DNA of 33,322 nucleotides, taken from Ignavibacteria bacterium (GTDB lineage Bacteria; Bacteroidota; Ignavibacteria; Kapaibacteriales; UBA2268). Positions 32,333-33,322 of this stretch are shown piece by piece (position 1 is the stretch's first letter; each line of letters begins with the position of its first letter). Position numbers and translations under genes: made by a program. The stretch spans positions 1-33,322 of the forward strand of contig JAOAEE010000077.1 in the NCBI GenBank assembly GCA_026416955.1. The letters are read 5' to 3'. The notes below the pieces were generated by a model, which ran no database searches, was not told the DNA's origin, and worked only from the letters and a program-made list of their open reading frames with translations.

Positions 32333-33322
32333 ATGAAAGTGTTCCTATTTCTTGTTTTTTTGTTATTATTTTCTTCGTTGCAATCTAATTCCCAAAGGAT
32401 TACTTATGGAGTGTTTGGTACATTTGATTTCAACATTCATCGATGCAATTTCCAAAAGCTGCCCGGTTATCCGAATTGTTGCCCTAATTTTGAAAGTGGA
32501 AAGGGTTATGGTTACAGCTTTGGATTAGAATTCTCGAACGAAATTTTTTCTAATTATTTTCTTTCACTACGAATTGGATTTATTGATTTCTCCTGAGATT
32601 TCCGTAGAAAAGAAACTACTTACTTTCTTGTTAATAATCAACTTATCGAAGGTGAATTTGAACATAGACTTGATACAAAGTTGAATGGTTTATTTTTTGA
32701 ACCAGTTGTCAAAGTTAAACCAGTTAAGTTCCTTTCCCTATCTGCTGGATTTAATGTAACATATTTGGTAAAATCTAAATTTCATCAAGAAGAAGCAATT
32801 ACTAAACCATCTTCTGGTGTGACTTTTATCGATAGTAGCGGGAATGATACTTATTCAAGGGTGCGAAATGTTTTTGACGGTGATATTCCCAATGTCAATA
32901 GGTTCCAATTTTTTGTGGTGAGTAGGATTGGGGTTGAATTTCCCTTATCGAAACAGTGGGAATTTAAACTTGCACCAGAAATTTCTGTTTATTTACCATT
33001 GGTAAATTTTGCAAAAGACATTAGCTGGAAGATTTCTAAATTTTCACTTGGAGCAAGTTTGAAATTTTCTCCTCCACCACCAAAGAAAAAAAATCGTTTC
33101 GAAGAGAAAATTTATCAAATTGATACAATTATTCTAAAAACAAATTTAGAACCACCTTTACGATTTAAAAAAGGTAAAGAAACAATTTCAGAAACAGTTA
33201 CTGAAAATGATGAGACTATTGTAAAGACAATTAGGATAAATCGCAGAGATACAATTTTTACTTATCACGAAAAAAAGTTGCAAGCACGGTTAGAATTATT
33301 TGCAATCGATAGTCTTGGAAAT
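32333..33322 (+). pseudogene. Outer-membrane beta-barrel-like protein interrupted by one in-frame TGA, truncated by the window edge
   Basis: The ATG at 32333 starts a signal peptide (MKVFLFLVFLLLFSSLQSNS, cleavage near SNSQ); an upstream in-frame TTG at 32309 is less likely. The frame reads beta-barrel-like sequence (GVFGTFDFNIH, YSFGLEFSNE, FLSLRIGFIDFS) and then meets TGA at 32594-32596. The same frame continues without any stop for 242 codons to the edge (VKPVKFLSLSAGFNVTYLV, EFKLAPEISVYLPL, FSLGASLKFSPPPPKKKN), ending in a charged region with repeated DTI motifs. No in-frame ATG occurs after the stop, so an independent downstream gene is unlikely. The build resembles OmpA-type envelope proteins of this phylum, with a peptidoglycan-binding domain perhaps beyond the edge; that is inference. 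A nonsense mutation, a sequencing error or readthrough are all possible. Confidence 0.72.

Noticed and set aside
32594-32596. TGA as a selenocysteine or recoded tryptophan codon
   Set aside because: argF, valS and rpe end in TGA, so it is a normal stop. No selenocysteine-type hairpin is evident right after it, and a beta-barrel protein is not a usual selenoprotein.

Overview
The window is AT-rich and reads like a member of the Bacteroidota/Ignavibacteriota/Kapabacteria part of the FCB group. Three observations support this. A 1278-residue secreted protein ends in a type IX secretion (T9SS) type A sorting domain. Sequences matching the Bacteroidota -7 promoter consensus TAnnTTTG stand in front of most transcription units. 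Many genes lack a strong Shine-Dalgarno sequence. A truncated fliW at the left edge implies that the organism, unlike most Bacteroidota, has flagellin. The exact lineage is inferred and cannot be fixed from the window.

Left part (1-5165, minus strand): partial fliW; a three-gene cluster of unrecognised envelope proteins (polytopic membrane protein, single-span anchored protein, lipoprotein) behind a well-formed promoter; a fused glutamate formimidoyltransferase/formimidotetrahydrofolate cyclodeaminase (ftcD); and a small exported protein. Next (5399-12015, minus) is a compact six-gene operon for a tripartite MacAB-TolC-like ABC exporter: TolC-type outer-membrane factor, zinc-ribbon RDD membrane protein, periplasmic adaptor, ATPase, and two different permeases. 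From 12100 to 15857 (minus) lie envelope-related genes: a coupled pair of unknown proteins, a PspC protein coupled to a small LiaI/LiaF-like membrane protein, and an orphan sensor histidine kinase.

Centre (16256-22656, plus): a tight six-gene run of ornithine carbamoyltransferase, carbamate kinase, aspartate carbamoyltransferase catalytic chain, ornithine aminotransferase, a NagZ-type glycosidase, and a GTPase-like protein resembling archaeal cyclic 2,3-diphosphoglycerate synthetase. The first four share carbamoyl phosphate or ornithine, so the run looks like a carbamoyl-phosphate/ornithine module that carries one poorly understood GTPase. It is preceded by about 400 non-coding bases with two -7 boxes and two strong inverted repeats. 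A perfect hairpin with T-tracts on both sides separates it from the convergent T9SS gene.

Right part (26652-33322, plus): a GT-C type membrane glycosyltransferase, then valS-rpe-DUF2703 joined by ATGA overlaps, a tRNA-Glu(UUC), and an outer-membrane beta-barrel-like gene whose reading frame is broken by one TGA and otherwise stays open to the window edge.

The most unusual items are the carbamoyl-phosphate operon with its GTPase and structured leader, the TGA-interrupted outer-membrane gene, the uncharacterised three-gene envelope cluster beside fliW, and the recurrent TAnnTTTG boxes. No mobile element, CRISPR array, integrase or defence system was seen.
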